Part shown: one piece after another, positions 1-8,492 of the stretch
Layout of the letters: the number at the start of each line of letters is the position of its first letter
Position numbering within the stretch: position 1 is the first letter of the stretch
Source: an uncultured Psychroserpens sp.
GTDB lineage: Bacteria > Bacteroidota > Bacteroidia > Flavobacteriales > Flavobacteriaceae
Assembly (NCBI RefSeq): GCF_947492715.1
Contig: NZ_CANLNS010000002.1
Location: 310,001 to 374,000, forward strand
Length of the DNA: 64,000 bases
Direction: 5' to 3'
Notes under the pieces: model-generated
Databases searched by the model: none
Told to the model about the DNA's origin: nothing
The model's input: the letters and a program-made list of their open reading frames with translations, nothing else
Program-made: the position numbers and the translations under genes

Positions 1-1905
1 TTATCGATTAACTACGGCATAAACTATTTATCTAAACAAGACCGTTCTGAGGAAGTTGAAACCATTCAAGATCAAATTAAAGCTTTATATGATCAAATTC
101 AGGTAGAAGAACATGCCATTACTGGATATAATGAAGAATTATATTTAATTACCGAAAACAGAAGGCTAGGTAATTCGACAGAGGTAGTAAACCTTGAAAA
201 ACTTCAAAAATTCGCCACATACTTCCGTACGCGAACTACAGAAATCAAATCAAACATTTATAAGTCTAATAAAGTAAAAAAGGACTTAAATGCTCAAATT
301 TCAGATTTAAAGAAACAACTTAACGAGCTAAATGTAAATGACAAAGTACAAACAGGAGAGATTACTGTTAAACTTAATTCTACTAACGCCTCAGAATTAA
401 ATTTAATAATCAAGTATAATGTTAGCAAAGCTGGATGGTTTCCTATCTATGATATCAAAGCAGAAAAAATTAATGAACCTATTCAACTAGTATACAAGGC
501 ACATGTGTATCAAAGCACTGGTAACGACTGGAAAAATGTAAAACTTACATTATCTACAAGCGATCCAAACACAAACAATGTAAAGCCCGATGTAAACCCC
601 AAATATTTAAACTTTATAAGTGCCAATAGTAACTATCAAAGTCAGAGAGCCACCAAAAGTTACAACTATAAGTTTAATCCTTTAGTAAAAACAGTGTCTG
701 GTGTGGTTACCTCAACAAATGACGGCTTACCACTTCCGGGAGCTACCGTTATAGAAAAGGGAACAACTAACGGCACACAAACCGATTTTGATGGCAACTA
801 TTCTTTACAAACTGCTGGCGGACAAGAATTAGTTTTTTCTTATGTAGGTATGAAAACCGAAACCTTACCAATTCATTCTAGTATTATGAACGTGTCTTTA
901 GACACAGATGCAAGTATAGATGAAGTTGTTATTGCAGCTTACGGTGCTAAAGCAAAAAGGAAGAATCTCAATTCGAGCGCCGTACAACATCTAGAGGGTC
1001 AAGTTGCTGGATTAAATATTTCTAGCGGAAGTGGCCAGCCTGGAGCCAATGCTTTTATAACGCTAAGAGGTGCTGGGACAATTAATGGCAATGTAGAGCC
1101 ATTATATATTGTAGATGGTGTTCCTGTTGATGCGTATAGTTTTAGAGCATTAAACCCAAACGATATCAAATCTTTTCAGGTGTTAAAAGATGCAGCAGAA
1201 GGCACTGCTATTTATGGTAATAGAGGCAGTAACGGTGCTATTGTTATCACAACGAAAAAAGGAAAACACACGTCTAAAGGTGATATTATTGAAGAAGGCA
1301 TCACCAATACACGCTTTGAAATTGCTAAAGCATACACAATACCAACAGATGGCGATGTGACCGTTATAGAAATTGAAGATTATAAAGTGCCTGCATCTTA
1401 CGCCTATTTTGCTGCTCCAGTATTAAATGAAAACGTTTTTTTAACAGCCAAAATTGATAACTGGGAACAGTATAACCTATTGCCTGCAGAAGCCAATGTG
1501 TATTTTGAAGGAAGCTATTCCGGAAAGACTAATATCAATCCTCAAAGCACTACAGAAAAATTAACCATCTCATTGGGTGTAGATCCAAATGTAGTTGTAA
1601 AGCGGACACAACCAACAGATTTCAAAAAGAAGGCTTTTATAGGAAGCAATAAAATTATATCTAAGCATTATGAGATTGAAGTAAAGAACAACAAATCGGC
1701 TGCCATAGATTTAGTACTGTATGATAGGATTCCTATTAGCCAGAACAAAGAAATAAAAATAGATGACATAGAAACGGGCAGCTCAGAGTATAACGATAAA
1801 AAAGGAATTTTAAAGTGGAATGTTAACATTCCTGCAAATAAAAAAGAAACGTACACATTCTCGTATATCGTAAAATATCCAAAATATAAACGTGTTAATT
1901 TATAA
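1..1905 (+). CDS. DUF4139 (mucoidy inhibitor MuiA-like) protein with inserted SusC-type plug module, 5' truncated
   Basis: The frame is open from the first base, so the N-terminus lies outside the window. The visible 634 residues start with a coiled-coil-like, Lys/Glu/Gln-rich stretch (about residues 10-110) and then the first half of a DUF4139 beta domain, including GWFPIYDIKA near residue 150 and TGNDWKNVKLTLST. From about base 694 a carboxypeptidase-D regulatory-like domain follows (SGVV, LPLPGATV, TDFDGNYS, SYVGM). Next, at about 926-1265, comes a TonB-receptor plug (GQVAGLNI, ITLRGAG, PLYIVDGVP, IYGNRGSNGAIVITTKKG). DUF4139 then resumes (YFAAPVLNENVFLTAKI to the end). There is no beta-barrel and no SusD partner next to it. 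The function is unknown; the family is thought to act in the envelope. The domain calls are secure and the role is not. Confidence 0.85.
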   Translation, partial: LSINYGINYLSKQDRSEEVETIQDQIKALYDQIQVEEHAITGYNEELYLITENRRLGNSTEVVNLEKLQKFATYFRTRTTEIKSNIYKSNKVKKDLNAQISDLKKQLNELNVNDKVQTGEITVKLNSTNASELNLIIKYNVSKAGWFPIYDIKAEKINEPIQLVYKAHVYQSTGNDWKNVKLTLSTSDPNTNNVKPDVNPKYLNFISANSNYQSQRATKSYNYKFNPLVKTVSGVVTSTNDGLPLPGATVIEKGTTNGTQTDFDGNYSLQTAGGQELVFSYVGMKTETLPIHSSIMNVSLDTDASIDEVVIAAYGAKAKRKNLNSSAVQHLEGQVAGLNISSGSGQPGANAFITLRGAGTINGNVEPLYIVDGVPVDAYSFRALNPNDIKSFQVLKDAAEGTAIYGNRGSNGAIVITTKKGKHTSKGDIIEEGITNTRFEIAKAYTIPTDGDVTVIEIEDYKVPASYAYFAAPVLNENVFLTAKIDNWEQYNLLPAEANVYFEGSYSGKTNINPQSTTEKLTISLGVDPNVVVKRTQPTDFKKKAFIGSNKIISKHYEIEVKNNKSAAIDLVLYDRIPISQNKEIKIDDIETGSSEYNDKKGILKWNVNIPANKKETYTFSYIVKYPKYKRVNL

Positions 1906-2171
1906 AAAGAAGCAACAAAATGGGTAACATATCACGATATCATGGAACCATTAGTTTTAACGAAACAATAACATTGTTAAAACATTTTTTAAGAATTATT
2001 TTTTAGAATTTGATAGTTGAAAATTATAAAGTCTTAAAGTGACATATTCAGCTTGAGCCCTACTTCTGTTAGTAAGGAATTAATTAAGCTCTTCTTTAAC
2101 GTAAAGGTCTAAACATTAAAGAAGTTTCTGAAGTACACAACTTCAGATTAGAATTGTTGGCTTTAAGGCTT
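1906..2171. other. Intergenic stretch without a recognisable gene
   Basis: These 266 bases lie between the converging ends of the DUF4139 gene and the QEGLA peptidase gene. I see no clear stem-loop terminator and no open frame longer than a few dozen codons. A short frame near 2096-2180 reads like a 25-residue piece of a helix-turn-helix protein, but it is too short to call. Confidence 0.4.
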
Positions 2172-3332
2172 TTATTTTAGACTTTTTAAGATAAAGTCTA
2201 AGTTTTTATTGGAGTTGTCGTTAGTAAGATAGGCGTCGGTATAATGTTTGGATGGTATTGCGAGTCCTTTATCTTGTAATTTTTTAATAGTATCAATATA
2301 ATCTAAGGAGACTTTACCTGTGAGTAAAATATCCAGATCACCATCACTTTTAGCATAATTATAAACGCGATTAATACCACTCAAATATTGATGATCTTTT
2401 GTAAATCCACCACCTCGATGCACACGCAGCGTAATTGAAAATGCCTTATCTCTATTAAGTTTATATTGGCTATATAACAAATCGAACGTGTCAGCAAAAC
2501 TATAGCCTTTATTTAAAGTATCAACAGCAATAACCCGATATGCTAGTTCCTTAAGGCGTTTCATCGTTAAACATCCAGACATATATTCGGAGTAAACCGC
2601 TAACCCTTCTTGAGTCTCTACATTATTTGGAAATCCATTTGAAAACACCTTGAGCGGTTGTGCCAAACCGTTAAACGTTGTAACCATGTGCACACCAATT
2701 TCATGATTAGTTAAGACTTTTAGTTGGTTTTTACTGAATTTATGATTCTTATGCAGCACCAAGGTCTGTGAATGATTTAAAACCATTGCAGCTGCCGATA
2801 AATTCGTTGACAACTTGATATTATAGTTAAAATCATAACGTTTCGAATACTCATTAAAATAATCTACAGCATCCGAAGCCGAAAAAATAGGCAACATTTC
2901 CTCATCAAAATCACTATCGTCAAATCGTAAGATAAATTTAGCATTATCAATCTCCTTTTCAGTAGGTGTTCCAAAACTCTTAAGACTGTTAAAATAAAAT
3001 TTGCGCCCTTGGTTAATGGTTTCAATACATTCTATTAAGCCAGAGTATTCATAAATAACGTCTTCATACAACTGTCTAATTTCTTCATCAGATATGCGCT
3101 CTAACCGCTGTGAAAAGAACAGGCGATGTAACTTATATCCATTAAATTTCATCTTTGGATACTTAAATACAGGATCATAATTAAACTTGGACGAAAAAAA
3201 CTGCTTTTTCTCGCGTTGAATATTCAAAGGGTTGATATAATTAAGTACTTCAATTTTTTTTACTAATCGATTCAAATTTGCATCGATATCAAATAAATCT
3301 TGGTATTCGTCTGTACTTGTAATTTGTGGCAT
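2172..3332 (-). CDS. DUF1704 / QEGLA-motif zinc metallopeptidase-like protein
   Basis: This 386-residue protein belongs to the family named 'flavohemoglobin expression-modulating QEGLA motif protein' (DUF1704), which is related to eukaryotic MATCAP-type tyrosine carboxypeptidases. The zinc-site motif HEIGVH is near residue 207 and the name-giving QEGLA about 30 residues later (NVETQEGLAVYSEY). An ATG at 3365 is also in frame and would overlap the upstream amidohydrolase gene by 32 bases. I chose the ATG at 3332, one base after that gene's stop, the usual spacing for a coupled start. It is the last gene of a five-gene operon with an ATP-grasp ligase and an N-formylglutamate amidohydrolase homologue. 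I infer that it trims C-terminal residues from a peptide or protein, possibly one modified by the ligase; the substrate is unknown. Family call is strong, reaction is inferred. Confidence 0.85.
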   Translation of the reverse strand: MPQITSTDEYQDLFDIDANLNRLVKKIEVLNYINPLNIQREKKQFFSSKFNYDPVFKYPKMKFNGYKLHRLFFSQRLERISDEEIRQLYEDVIYEYSGLIECIETINQGRKFYFNSLKSFGTPTEKEIDNAKFILRFDDSDFDEEMLPIFSASDAVDYFNEYSKRYDFNYNIKLSTNLSAAAMVLNHSQTLVLHKNHKFSKNQLKVLTNHEIGVHMVTTFNGLAQPLKVFSNGFPNNVETQEGLAVYSEYMSGCLTMKRLKELAYRVIAVDTLNKGYSFADTFDLLYSQYKLNRDKAFSITLRVHRGGGFTKDHQYLSGINRVYNYAKSDGDLDILLTGKVSLDYIDTIKKLQDKGLAIPSKHYTDAYLTNDNSNKNLDFILKSLK

Positions 3333-3333
3333 T

Positions 3334-4161
3334 TTAGGCGTACTTATTGTAAAAATTAGTGGCATGCTCTGGCAATATGGCTCTCAATTGTTCTTCAACG
3401 CTAGCGACAACCTCAGGATAAATGATGTAATCATATTCATCACAATAAACCTTAGCAATTTCGGTTGCCAAAACTAAGGTATTTTGAAAGTTTTTGGTAA
3501 TAAATTTTAAGAAATATCCATTCCCTTGGAAGGTGTCATTAATTTTCGAGGTCGATTTAATAGCATGAGGAAGCCGTAACTCAGACAAAGCCTGTCTCCA
3601 TAACTCAATATCAGCGCCAAACCTATCATTATCAACATTTGAAGTACCCAAATTCCAAGTTGGCACTTCCCTATCCCATCGTTTCCAATTATAACTGTGC
3701 ATATCATAAACTATAGCCACACCAAATTTATGCTCTAGTTTAGCTATTAACGCATAAACAACTTTATAGAAATTCTTGTGTTTTTCGAGACTTTTGCTTT
3801 TTTGTTCTTCGGAAAGTGGCTCATGCCATAATTCCTTTCCCCAAGCCGTATCAAAAACGGCATCTTCAGGAGCTCTATTTAAATCATATTCAAAACGTGA
3901 ATCACAACCAGCAATAACAATTGGGTGTGAATTTATCATGTTTTTTGTTTCAGGATCTTCTTCATACCAACGTTCATACTCTGTATGTATGCAGTTACCC
4001 CAAAGTTCTTTCCTAAATTGGTGACCATCATGTACTGCACCACAAGCATAATGTACATAGGCATCAATTTTGATGCTAAATGAATAATCTTCGGCTACAG
4101 CATGAAATATCTTTTCATTATTGATATGTTCAATGATCTGTTCAATGCTTAGCTTTTCCAT
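3334..4161 (-). CDS. N-formylglutamate amidohydrolase family protein
   Basis: 275 residues, the usual size for this family (PF05013, HutG-like zinc amidohydrolases related to M14/aspartoacylase folds). Visible motifs are HYACGAVHDG near residue 36, AGCDSRFEYDLNR near 84 with the acidic/Arg pattern of the family, and VYDMHSYNW near 153 with a likely catalytic or metal-binding Asp/His. There are no hut histidine-degradation genes next to it, so a role in histidine catabolism is unlikely. It lies between the RDD membrane gene (9-base gap) and the QEGLA peptidase gene (one base). I infer that it removes an N-acyl or C-terminal glutamate-like group from a product of the neighbouring ATP-grasp enzyme. 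Start ATG at 4161 has no competitor nearby. Confidence 0.85.
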   Translation of the reverse strand: MEKLSIEQIIEHINNEKIFHAVAEDYSFSIKIDAYVHYACGAVHDGHQFRKELWGNCIHTEYERWYEEDPETKNMINSHPIVIAGCDSRFEYDLNRAPEDAVFDTAWGKELWHEPLSEEQKSKSLEKHKNFYKVVYALIAKLEHKFGVAIVYDMHSYNWKRWDREVPTWNLGTSNVDNDRFGADIELWRQALSELRLPHAIKSTSKINDTFQGNGYFLKFITKNFQNTLVLATEIAKVYCDEYDYIIYPEVVASVEEQLRAILPEHATNFYNKYA

Positions 4162-4170
4162 AATGAAGTT

Positions 4171-5208
4171 TTAAAATATTCTAAATTCGTCCATACATTT
4201 ATACAAAAATAAGGCTATAAGTGCAATCAAAAAAACAATGTATATGGCTCTATACTTAAACGGTTCGCGCTCTTGCTTAGCCACTGTTGTATAGGCCAAA
4301 CTATCATGCCATCCTAATTTACCAAAAAATGAAAAGGCATCAAAAGGAATACGTCTACAAAGCGTTCTGCCTAAAACATTCGAGAAGCTAACAACTTCGT
4401 TATTAAGATTTACGACACTGGTTTGACTTAAATACTTCGCTGGTGTAGCTTTAAAAAAACCTTCAAAGACTAAGAAATAAAACGAACTAAACACAAAGAA
4501 AATAATAGTAGCAGCAAAATGTTCACCAACAGCTAACTCTAAAGATGATACTAATCCCCTAAAGTTAAAGTCAAAAATATACACTGAAAAGATGCTCATT
4601 ATTAGAAATATATCCAAAATGTAATGCATGAGCCGTTGATACCATTCTGCCCGCTTTAACGTAAAGGATTTAAAATCTGGTAAAATCACTTTTTCAGTAT
4701 CAATATATATACGTTGTGATTTCCACGAGTTCAAATACAAATAACACACATAAAATAAAACAATGGCCTTCACGAAATAAAGTAATGAAAAAACAATCAT
4801 TTCATTACCTGGCTGAGTATTAAGTAATAGATAATAAAGTCTAAATAGCATTGCTATTAATGCAAACAAGAACAAAAAACTATAACAAAACTTGAGCACT
4901 TTAGATTCTTTAAATCTTGAAAGTTTATAGACAATGACTGAAATTAAGAATAGTATATAGAACACGAAATTTAAATAACTCATAGAGGAATATGAGCTCT
5001 CTTCTATATTAAACTTAAACTCAAAAACATCTGCTCTAAAGAAATTAAAATTAGCATAACCATAATTAAAAATTAGGCTAATCCATTTACTGCCTCCAGT
5101 ATTCATAAAATCATACATGTAAACAAACTGAAAGGAAATGCCTGATAAAGCCAGAAACAAAGACATTCCAAAGATGTTATTCAATAACCATTTATTTAAT
5201 TTTTGCAT
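4171..5208 (-). CDS. RDD-family integral membrane protein
   Basis: 345 residues with about seven hydrophobic segments, at roughly residues 10-30, 75-95, 105-120, 130-155, 190-210, 225-250 and 325-340. The second half (about residues 187-320) looks like an RDD domain: RAEWYQRLMHYILDIFLI with the Arg and Asp pattern, then ATPAKYLSQTSVV and an NVLGRTLCRRIPFDAFSF region typical of RDD proteins. RDD proteins are poorly characterised membrane proteins, some linked to ion transport. Here it is embedded in the ligase/peptidase operon, six bases after the rhodanese gene, so it may anchor or transport the pathway's product. The role is inferred from context only. Confidence 0.75.
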   Translation of the reverse strand: MQKLNKWLLNNIFGMSLFLALSGISFQFVYMYDFMNTGGSKWISLIFNYGYANFNFFRADVFEFKFNIEESSYSSMSYLNFVFYILFLISVIVYKLSRFKESKVLKFCYSFLFLFALIAMLFRLYYLLLNTQPGNEMIVFSLLYFVKAIVLFYVCYLYLNSWKSQRIYIDTEKVILPDFKSFTLKRAEWYQRLMHYILDIFLIMSIFSVYIFDFNFRGLVSSLELAVGEHFAATIIFFVFSSFYFLVFEGFFKATPAKYLSQTSVVNLNNEVVSFSNVLGRTLCRRIPFDAFSFFGKLGWHDSLAYTTVAKQEREPFKYRAIYIVFLIALIALFLYKCMDEFRIF

Positions 5209-5214
5209 ACCAAA

Positions 5215-6039
5215 TTATTTAGTTAATGTGCCGTATTCTGTCCAAGATCCATCATAAACAGACAGGTTTTTTATTCCTACAATTTCTGCAGCCAATGCCA
5301 AAATACAAGCTGTAATTCCAGAACCACATGAAAACGTAAGTTTTCGTGACCCAATATTAAAAGCACTAAAAATAGTTTTTAAGTCTTCTTTAGGCCTTAA
5401 ACAATGGCCATCAAATAAAGAAGTGTACGGAAGGTTTTCGGAGTTTGGTATTGTTCCGCTCCTTAAGCCCGCTCTAGGTTCTGGAATAATACTTTTAAAA
5501 CGATCTTCTGAACGTGCATCTAAAATTATGGCATCTTCATTTTTGGAAATCTCATTAATATGATAAAAAAAACGCATCTTATCTGCTTGATAATTTGCTG
5601 TAAAATTTCCATGTTGATTTAATTGATGTTCTCTATAAAAGGTTGTTTCAAAACCTAGTCGTTGCCACTCAGGAAGTCCACCATCCAATACAGCCACATT
5701 TTGATGTCCGAAAGATTTAAATAACCACCAAACTCTCGGACTCCAATACACACCTTTATTATCATAAACGACAATCAAAGACTCATTATTAATGCCGAGT
5801 TTTCTAACTTCTATTTCAAATTGTACTTGTGAAGGAAAGGTATTAGGGAATTCGCCATTGCTGTCGCTCAATTTTCGCTTAATATCGACGTATTTGGCTT
5901 CAGAAATAATTTTTCGAGCTAAAGATTCGCTTTCAGAATATACACTAGCATCAAGAACAACAAGTTCCTTCTTGTGACGGTTTTTAAGTAGCCATTCACA
6001 ACTCACAACAGGTGATGGAAACCCATCAGTTCTATGCAT
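5215..6039 (-). CDS. Two-domain rhodanese-family sulfurtransferase
   Basis: 274 residues, the usual length of tandem-rhodanese thiosulfate/3-mercaptopyruvate sulfurtransferases. The N-terminal inactive domain contains VYDNKGVYWSPRVWWLF and VLDGGLPEW. The C-terminal domain holds the active-site loop CGSGITAC near residue 240, with the catalytic cysteine first, and closes with VYDGSWTEYG. The CGSGxTA loop is the type usually seen in mercaptopyruvate-type enzymes. The ATG at 6039 overlaps the stop of the ATP-grasp gene (ATGCATAG), so translation is probably coupled; a TTG six bases upstream is less likely. The enzyme moves sulfane sulfur to thiol acceptors. Its place behind a GshB-like ligase suggests work on a low-molecular-weight thiol, which is an inference. 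Confidence 0.85.
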   Translation of the reverse strand: MHRTDGFPSPVVSCEWLLKNRHKKELVVLDASVYSESESLARKIISEAKYVDIKRKLSDSNGEFPNTFPSQVQFEIEVRKLGINNESLIVVYDNKGVYWSPRVWWLFKSFGHQNVAVLDGGLPEWQRLGFETTFYREHQLNQHGNFTANYQADKMRFFYHINEISKNEDAIILDARSEDRFKSIIPEPRAGLRSGTIPNSENLPYTSLFDGHCLRPKEDLKTIFSAFNIGSRKLTFSCGSGITACILALAAEIVGIKNLSVYDGSWTEYGTLTK

Positions 6040-7069
6040 CTTCAACTGTTTTTCTCAAACGTGTACGTCTATCAAATGCTTGTAGCTGATCCACAACTTT
6101 ACTTTCTAGAAAGTCAATAACGCGTTCTTCAACCCTAATTTTACTTTTATACACTTTGTTAATGTAAGTAATCCCGCCAGGAGACATCACATTAACTTCA
6201 ACAAGTTTCCCACCAATAACATCAATACCAACAAAATAGAGTCCGTCTTTGACAAGTTTCGGACCAATTTGTTTGCACAATGCTTTTTCAGCTTTAGTTA
6301 ATGTATGTTTTTGAACAGAACCACCAGCAGATACGTTAGAGCGATGATCATCAGACCCTGGAACACGTTTCATAGCGCCTACAGGTTCCCCATTAAGAAG
6401 TAAAATTCTAACGTCACCTTGATCTGCACCTTCAATATAATCTTGAAGTATTACATAATTCGAAGTACCATCACCACTAGTAATATAAAAATCTAATAAC
6501 GAGTTAATGTTGCTCATTGCAGACTTTTCAATAAGTATCACACCAGAACCTCCAAAGCCATTTAAAGGCTTTAATATCATTTTGTCTGCCTTTGACTCCT
6601 TAATTTGCTGAATGAGATAGTTTTTATTTTTTGAAACATGCGTATTCGGTATAATATTACTATGTGCATCTCCAAATGCCGCTGTATATAATTTATTATT
6701 TGCCTCACGCATACCTTGTAAAGAATTTACGATAAAGACATCGTCTTTTACCGAATCTAAGAAATTAAGCATGATTGGATCTAAAGGTGGATTTGCCCTA
6801 AAGAAAATAGCATCAAAACCAGCAAGTGGTAACATTTCTTCTCTCAATTGGGCTTTATTATAAAAAGCCTTCAATGTAGAAGGCACCTTCTCCATACGAT
6901 TAATAACTGTGCAAAACGCATTTGTAACACTATCTCTAATAGTCAAATTAGCAGGCGTGCACATCGCAACACCATGACCTCTTTTTGCGCATTCTTTTAT
7001 TAAGGCTAAGCTCGTATCATTTTCAGGATCTATCTGTTCCCAAGGATACATGATAAAACAAACATTCAT
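6032..7069 (-). CDS. GshB-like ATP-grasp ligase (glutathione synthetase family)
   Basis: 345 residues with a GshB-type architecture: N-terminal preATP-grasp domain (MNVCFIMYPWEQ, DAIFFRANPPLDP), then the ATP-grasp fold with KPLNGFGGSGV near residue 172 as the glycine-rich loop, VRILLLNGEPVGAM, and the metal/ATP motif EVNVMSPGG near residue 303. True GshB has a very similar EVNVTSPTG. No gshA is present here and the neighbours are not glutathione enzymes, so the substrate pair could be another amino acid and peptide. It is the first gene of the operon ending at 2172. ATG at 7069 is preferred over an in-frame TTG at 7075. Family is secure, glutathione synthesis itself is not. Confidence 0.85.
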   Translation of the reverse strand: MNVCFIMYPWEQIDPENDTSLALIKECAKRGHGVAMCTPANLTIRDSVTNAFCTVINRMEKVPSTLKAFYNKAQLREEMLPLAGFDAIFFRANPPLDPIMLNFLDSVKDDVFIVNSLQGMREANNKLYTAAFGDAHSNIIPNTHVSKNKNYLIQQIKESKADKMILKPLNGFGGSGVILIEKSAMSNINSLLDFYITSGDGTSNYVILQDYIEGADQGDVRILLLNGEPVGAMKRVPGSDDHRSNVSAGGSVQKHTLTKAEKALCKQIGPKLVKDGLYFVGIDVIGGKLVEVNVMSPGGITYINKVYKSKIRVEERVIDFLESKVVDQLQAFDRRTRLRKTVEDA

Positions 7070-7125
7070 AGTCAATTATTTTGGTTGATATGGTTAAATT
7101 TAAAAATAAAAATTGTTTACTGAAA

Positions 7126-8448
7126 CTATTTTACGTCTTCATAATTATCGTCCCAATTTTCTACTTTAGGTTCTCCTAGTTTACCCACCGATTTAGCTAC
7201 AACCATAGACACTGTAGCATCACCTGTAACATTTACAACTGTTCTACACATATCTAATGGTCTGTCTACTGCGAATATAAGTGCTAAACCTATTGGCAAT
7301 AAATGTGGCGGAAGACCAACAGATTCTAAAACAATCACTAGCATTACCATTCCTGCTCCTGGTACAGCAGCACTACCTATAGATGCCAACAAGGCTGTCA
7401 AAACTATAGTGATTTGATCGGCAAAAGTTAAATCGAGTCCAAGTGCCTGAAATATAAATACTGCTGCAACGGCTTGGTATAAACTTGTACCATCCATGTT
7501 AATCGTTGCGCCTACTGGTAATACAAAACTCGACACTTCTTTATCAACACCAATATGCTCTTCAACACGCTCCATAGTTACTGGTAACGTTGCGGCACTA
7601 CTGCTGGTTGAGAAAGCCAGTAGTTGGGCAGGGCTTATTTGCTTTAAAAACCAAAATGGGTTTTTCTTTGTAAATGTAGCTACGAGAATAGCATAAAAAA
7701 CAATCATTAAAATTAACCCAGCTACTACCACACCAGCATATTTTAACAAGGCATATAAAATGTCTGGATCATCAGAAGACACCACGACATTTGCCAATAA
7801 TGCAAAAACTGCAACAGGAGCAGTTAGCATTATTAAATCCACCATTTTCAAAACAATATCATTTAGTGAGTCAAACAAATTCTTCATAGGTTTGGCACGT
7901 TCTTCTCCAATAAGTAGCATTGATATACCCAAAAATATTGCAAAGAAAATGACTTGAAGCATTAGTTTATTATTCCCTAAGGCTTTGAAGGCATTATCAG
8001 GAACCATATCTTCTAGAAATTGCAAAGGTCCAGTATCCATTTGCTTTGAGGCTTCGGCAATTTTTGCTTTAACACTACTATTTTGAGAATACGTCTCTGT
8101 TAGCTTTGTAATTGTCTCTTCAGAAACACCATCTCCTGGTGATAAAATATTCACTAATGCTAATCCAATTGAAATAGCTATAACTGTGGTTACTATGTAT
8201 ATTCCAATCGTTCGTAATCCAATATTTTTAAATTTAGAAATGTCTTTTAAATCTGAAATACCCTTAATTAATGATGCCAGTATTAACGGAATTGCAATTA
8301 GCTTCAATAATTTAACAAAAATCGATCCTATTGGCTTTATCCAATCTTCGGTAAATTCTCTTCCTCCAACTTGAAGCATAACAAAACCGAATATTAGACC
8401 CAATAACATTCCTATTAAAATTTTCCAGTGTAATGCTAATTTTTTCAT
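7126..8448 (-). CDS. Dicarboxylate/amino acid:cation symporter (DAACS family)
   Basis: 440 residues in the inner membrane, as expected for GltP/GltT/DctA-type carriers that couple uptake of glutamate, aspartate or C4-dicarboxylates to sodium or protons. Family marks are the serine-rich re-entrant loop STSSSAATLPVTMERVEE near residue 280, the VGATINMDGTSLYQ motif near 315 (NMDGT binds sodium and substrate), the second re-entrant loop ASIGSAAVPGAGMVML near 360, and the late helix PLDMCRTVVNVTGDA with the conserved Asp/Arg/Asn that contact substrate. It stands alone between the ligase operon and aroC; substrate cannot be told from sequence. Confidence 0.92.
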   Translation of the reverse strand: MKKLALHWKILIGMLLGLIFGFVMLQVGGREFTEDWIKPIGSIFVKLLKLIAIPLILASLIKGISDLKDISKFKNIGLRTIGIYIVTTVIAISIGLALVNILSPGDGVSEETITKLTETYSQNSSVKAKIAEASKQMDTGPLQFLEDMVPDNAFKALGNNKLMLQVIFFAIFLGISMLLIGEERAKPMKNLFDSLNDIVLKMVDLIMLTAPVAVFALLANVVVSSDDPDILYALLKYAGVVVAGLILMIVFYAILVATFTKKNPFWFLKQISPAQLLAFSTSSSAATLPVTMERVEEHIGVDKEVSSFVLPVGATINMDGTSLYQAVAAVFIFQALGLDLTFADQITIVLTALLASIGSAAVPGAGMVMLVIVLESVGLPPHLLPIGLALIFAVDRPLDMCRTVVNVTGDATVSMVVAKSVGKLGEPKVENWDDNYEDVK

Positions 8449-8492
8449 ATGTAGTATTTAATCTTTTCCTAACGAAAAAGGAATTATTATGT

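Noticed and set aside
2096-2180. Short plus-strand frame reading like a helix-turn-helix fragment (GLNIKEVSEVHNFRLELLAL)
   Set aside because: Only about 25 codons, bounded by stops, no start codon and no second half nearby. Chance similarity is likely in a sequence of this composition.
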